A stretch of 64,000 nucleotides of DNA, taken from the NCBI RefSeq assembly GCF_000350225.1, contig NW_005179006.1, positions 35,079-99,078 of the forward strand. The letters run 5' to 3'. The DNA comes from Chondrus crispus. Taxonomy: Eukaryota; Rhodophyta; Florideophyceae; Gigartinales; Gigartinaceae. Below the pieces are notes generated by a model. That model was not told the DNA's origin. It did not search any database and saw nothing but the letters and a program-made list of their open reading frames with translations. Both the position numbers and the translations under genes were made by a program. Positions 61,958 to 64,000 of the stretch are shown here, piece by piece; the first letter of the stretch is position 1; every line of letters begins with the position of its first letter.

Positions 61958-62662
61958 CTATAAGACGGTTTCAATGCCCCGCGGGACGTACAGCATACTT
62001 CGAGCACATATGAAGCGTGATTCTCTTACACCATCGACCTTGTTGCCATCATCTATGACTTCGCTTGTCTCGATGACAAGTGCAGCCTCATGCACTGCGT
62101 CCTCAAAATCGCCTTCATAACTCACATTTCCGAAATCTATGGTAGTTAGGTTACTGAGTTTTGGCTTAAACCATTCTAAGAACGAATTCTTCTTGAGCTC
62201 AAAAGTTTGGGTGAAGATAATGCGACCGTCTTCACGGTCGACGAGCAGTTCGATAACTTTCTGCAAGGCGGCCACAGGGTTTGGCAAAATCATGAAGCTC
62301 CCACTGAAATAGACATGATTAAAAAGGCGGTTATCTCGTGGCGTGAAGTCGTATATACTGTCATGGACGACAGTGACATGCTTTTCAAGCTTGGCCTCCG
62401 AGATGAGGCGCTGACACGTGATGACATAGGCTTGGTCATAGTCGACGCCAGCGACGGAAATGTTTTTTGCGCGCAAGGTTGACGCGTTTGCGATAAGTGC
62501 TGCGCCGGTGCCGATACCAACGTCAAGGATATGGCTGCCCTCCGGAATTTCTTGGAGCACCTTCAGATACCACTTCGTGGTAAGGGAAACGATGGCCTTG
62601 TCGTACACATACGATCGCACGCGCTCCCACATAGAGGGCGCAGGTCCAGTTACAGCACTCAT
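61958..62662 (-). CDS. Class I SAM-dependent methyltransferase, substrate unknown
   Basis: A 234-residue protein from ATG 62660-62662. The SAM-binding motif I is HILDVGIGTGAALIAN, motif II VAGVDYDQAYV (acidic ribose-binding Asp), motif III VVHDSIYDF, and motif IV HVYFSGSFMILPNPVAALQKV. The lid region (FFELKKNSFLEWFKPKLS type) is like small-molecule or lipid methyltransferases of the UbiE/Methyltransf_11 group. It starts 276 bases from the divergent METTL-type gene, so the two may share a promoter. The substrate cannot be predicted from the sequence. Confidence 0.87.
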   Translation of the reverse strand: MSAVTGPAPSMWERVRSYVYDKAIVSLTTKWYLKVLQEIPEGSHILDVGIGTGAALIANASTLRAKNISVAGVDYDQAYVITCQRLISEAKLEKHVTVVHDSIYDFTPRDNRLFNHVYFSGSFMILPNPVAALQKVIELLVDREDGRIIFTQTFELKKNSFLEWFKPKLSNLTTIDFGNVSYEGDFEDAVHEAALVIETSEVIDDGNKVDGVRESRFICARSMLYVPRGIETVL

Positions 62663-62938
62663 GAAGGTGAAACTATCTTGAGGTGCAAGGGGACGAAGTG
62701 AATTTGAGAGGACCCTGGCCTACTGGGACTGGAGCTGACTATTCCTTGTGGAAGGGTTTTGTGCTCCTTTTTTATAGAAAATATTCCATCGCAGACCTCC
62801 TAGGACTGTCATCGCTGGACCGCTGGACAGTAGCGAGCGTTGTCGTCACTCTCGGGAACCTGCTCAACGACCCATGGAAGGGTACCGCTCTACCACGCAT
62901 GCCTTTGGCTACCTGCCCATTTAGAAAATAAGGCAAAC
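62663..62938. promoter_or_regulatory. Probable bidirectional promoter of the two methyltransferase genes
   Basis: A 276-base gap between two divergent ATGs, with an AT-rich TTTTTTATAGAAAATATTCC segment at about 62768-62787 that may serve as a core element in one direction. Confidence 0.5.
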
Positions 62939-63871
62939 ATGCAGGCCGAGCAAACATCAAAGGCAAAAGAGAATGGCGAGATGCGCGGCGACCGAAAGCG
63001 AGCACGGGCAGCAGCGACGGTAGCCCGTCGGCAAGCACAAGAAAAGCTTCGGCAACAGCTGTCAACCCCACCTGCGACATCGGCGGAGGCTGCATTACGT
63101 TGGGACGAGTTTTACCGAACAAAGCCTTCCCTGTTCAAGGACCGCCACGTGCTCCGCGCCGAGTTCCCCGAGATGATGTCTGAGCACGCCCGAATCAATC
63201 CACGCGAGCATGTCCCTCGCCTACCCCTTTCGGATACACCTCATTTGCTGCGAGATCCGAGATGCGTGCAGACGCTGGTGGAAGCTGGCTGTGGGGTTGG
63301 GAATGGCGTGTTCCCCGTGCTCAGGGCGAATGACAGGCTATTCGCATATGCATTTGACTATAGCGAGAAGGCCGTCGAGTTGGTCAAGAAGAATGAGGAA
63401 TACCGGAGTGATCGTGTGAAAGCATTTCAGGCGGACTTATCCCTACCGGAAACATATGTAAACATGATACGGCAGGAGGTGCCGCGAGGGGCAGATTTCG
63501 TGACAGCGTTGTGGACTTTGTCCGCTTTGCCGCCAGGGCAGCAGCAACAAGCCGGGGCGCGTGGGCTTGCGGGCTTGCTCAGGCCTGGAGGTGTGTTGTT
63601 CGTGAGGGATTACGGAGTGGGAGACATGCGCGAGGTGAAGTTTCGGGAGCGAGGGCAAGAGGTTGAAGGAGGGCAAGGGGCGGCGAGACTATTCTTAAGA
63701 GGGGATGGAACGTATGCGTACTTTTTTGAGGCGGAGGAGCTGAGGTTGTTGTTGGAAGGGGTTGGGTTGGCGTGTGAGAGGTGTGAGTATGTGGATCGAG
63801 AGGTGCGGAATCGGAAGGAGGATATGGTTATGCGCCGGCGATGGATTCAGGCAGCGTTTAGGAAGAGGTGA
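62939..63871 (+). CDS. METTL2/6/8-family tRNA m3C32 methyltransferase
   Basis: A 310-residue protein from ATG 62939. A Lys/Arg-rich head is followed by WDEFYRTKPSLFKDRHVLRAEFPEM, the family hallmark, then SAM motif I (LVEAGCGVGNGVFPVL), YAFDYSEKAVELV, DFVTALWTLSALPP, LLRPGGVLFVRDYGVGDMRE, then LFLRGDGTYAYFF and RNRKEDMVMRRRWIQAAFRK. This is the full motif series of the METTL2/METTL6/METTL8 (yeast Trm140/Trm141) group that makes 3-methylcytosine at position 32 of some tRNAs. The insert GQEVEGGQGA before the RGDGT motif is short and ordinary. Which tRNAs are targeted cannot be told. The frame continues upstream to a TTG at 62840, judged untranslated. Confidence 0.93.
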   Translation: MQAEQTSKAKENGEMRGDRKRARAAATVARRQAQEKLRQQLSTPPATSAEAALRWDEFYRTKPSLFKDRHVLRAEFPEMMSEHARINPREHVPRLPLSDTPHLLRDPRCVQTLVEAGCGVGNGVFPVLRANDRLFAYAFDYSEKAVELVKKNEEYRSDRVKAFQADLSLPETYVNMIRQEVPRGADFVTALWTLSALPPGQQQQAGARGLAGLLRPGGVLFVRDYGVGDMREVKFRERGQEVEGGQGAARLFLRGDGTYAYFFEAEELRLLLEGVGLACERCEYVDREVRNRKEDMVMRRRWIQAAFRKR

Positions 63872-64000
63872 TCGAGGTTATTGCATGAACGTTGGGTAGA
63901 GGTTGCCGGTATTTCCGCGAGCTTTCTATGCTCAACGGCAATTCGTTGTGCGCACTGTGGATGGGAAAAGGATGGCGTAATTTTTCGCGCTTGTGCGGTA

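Noticed and set aside
1-64000. tRNA or rRNA genes
   Set aside because: No T-arm GTTCRANNC with matching acceptor stems and no conserved rRNA segments were noticed. A covariance-model search was not possible here.

Overview
The window is nuclear DNA of a eukaryote, most likely a florideophyte red alga of the Chondrus type. This is inferred from mostly intronless host genes, a plastid-type C-terminal processing protease, a sedoheptulose 7-phosphate cyclase of the mycosporine/gadusol group, and host gene islands separated by large nested transposons. Species identity cannot be proven from sequence alone. Host genes carry clean ATG starts and eukaryotic domains: a SAC-domain phosphatase, eS10, a Tat-SF1/Cus2 homologue, a twin-Cx9C protein and an m3C tRNA methyltransferase.

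Left host island (1-18645): a polyQ/His-rich protein with a Cut8/Sts1-like C-terminus (running in from the left edge), a synaptojanin-like SAC phosphatase with a degenerate 5-phosphatase half, a MITE-like element, a small secreted Pro/Thr-rich protein, the sedoheptulose 7-phosphate cyclase, a small membrane protein, a quadruple-Cx9C protein, ribosomal protein eS10, and a Tat-SF1 homologue convergent with it.

Transposon nest (18646-56542): a PIF/Harbinger-type element, bounded by similar inverted ends and TTA target duplications, carries three genes: a piggyBac-like transposase gene (-), a Harbinger DDE transposase (+) and a Myb/SANT-like protein (-). It contains a solo LTR (25084-25663, duplication ACTAC) and a Ty3/gypsy chromovirus, element E1 (26819-56220, duplication AGGGT). 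E1 is itself interrupted by another solo LTR (30403-31164, duplication CCGTT), by a TNP2/CACTA-like insertion carrying an actin-related-protein gene fragment (about 31422-35261), and by a second, younger chromovirus, E2 (40962-54783, duplication GAGGG). There is an 87-base assembly gap at 36750-36836.

Both chromoviruses carry, between pol and the 3' LTR, a long gene on the opposite strand with the same layout: MAD- start, Pro/Ser-rich head, globular domain, low-complexity linker, coiled coil. In E1 this frame is split by E2, and removing E2 with one copy of its duplication restores one uninterrupted frame of 821 codons. This antisense gene is the strongest candidate in the window for an undescribed biological component.

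Right host island (56543-64000): a second, longer copy of the MITE-like family, a HAD-family sugar-phosphate phosphatase/mutase-like protein, a plastid-targeted S41 protease, and a divergent pair of methyltransferases, one clearly of the METTL2/6/8 tRNA m3C group. No rRNA, tRNA or CRISPR array was seen.
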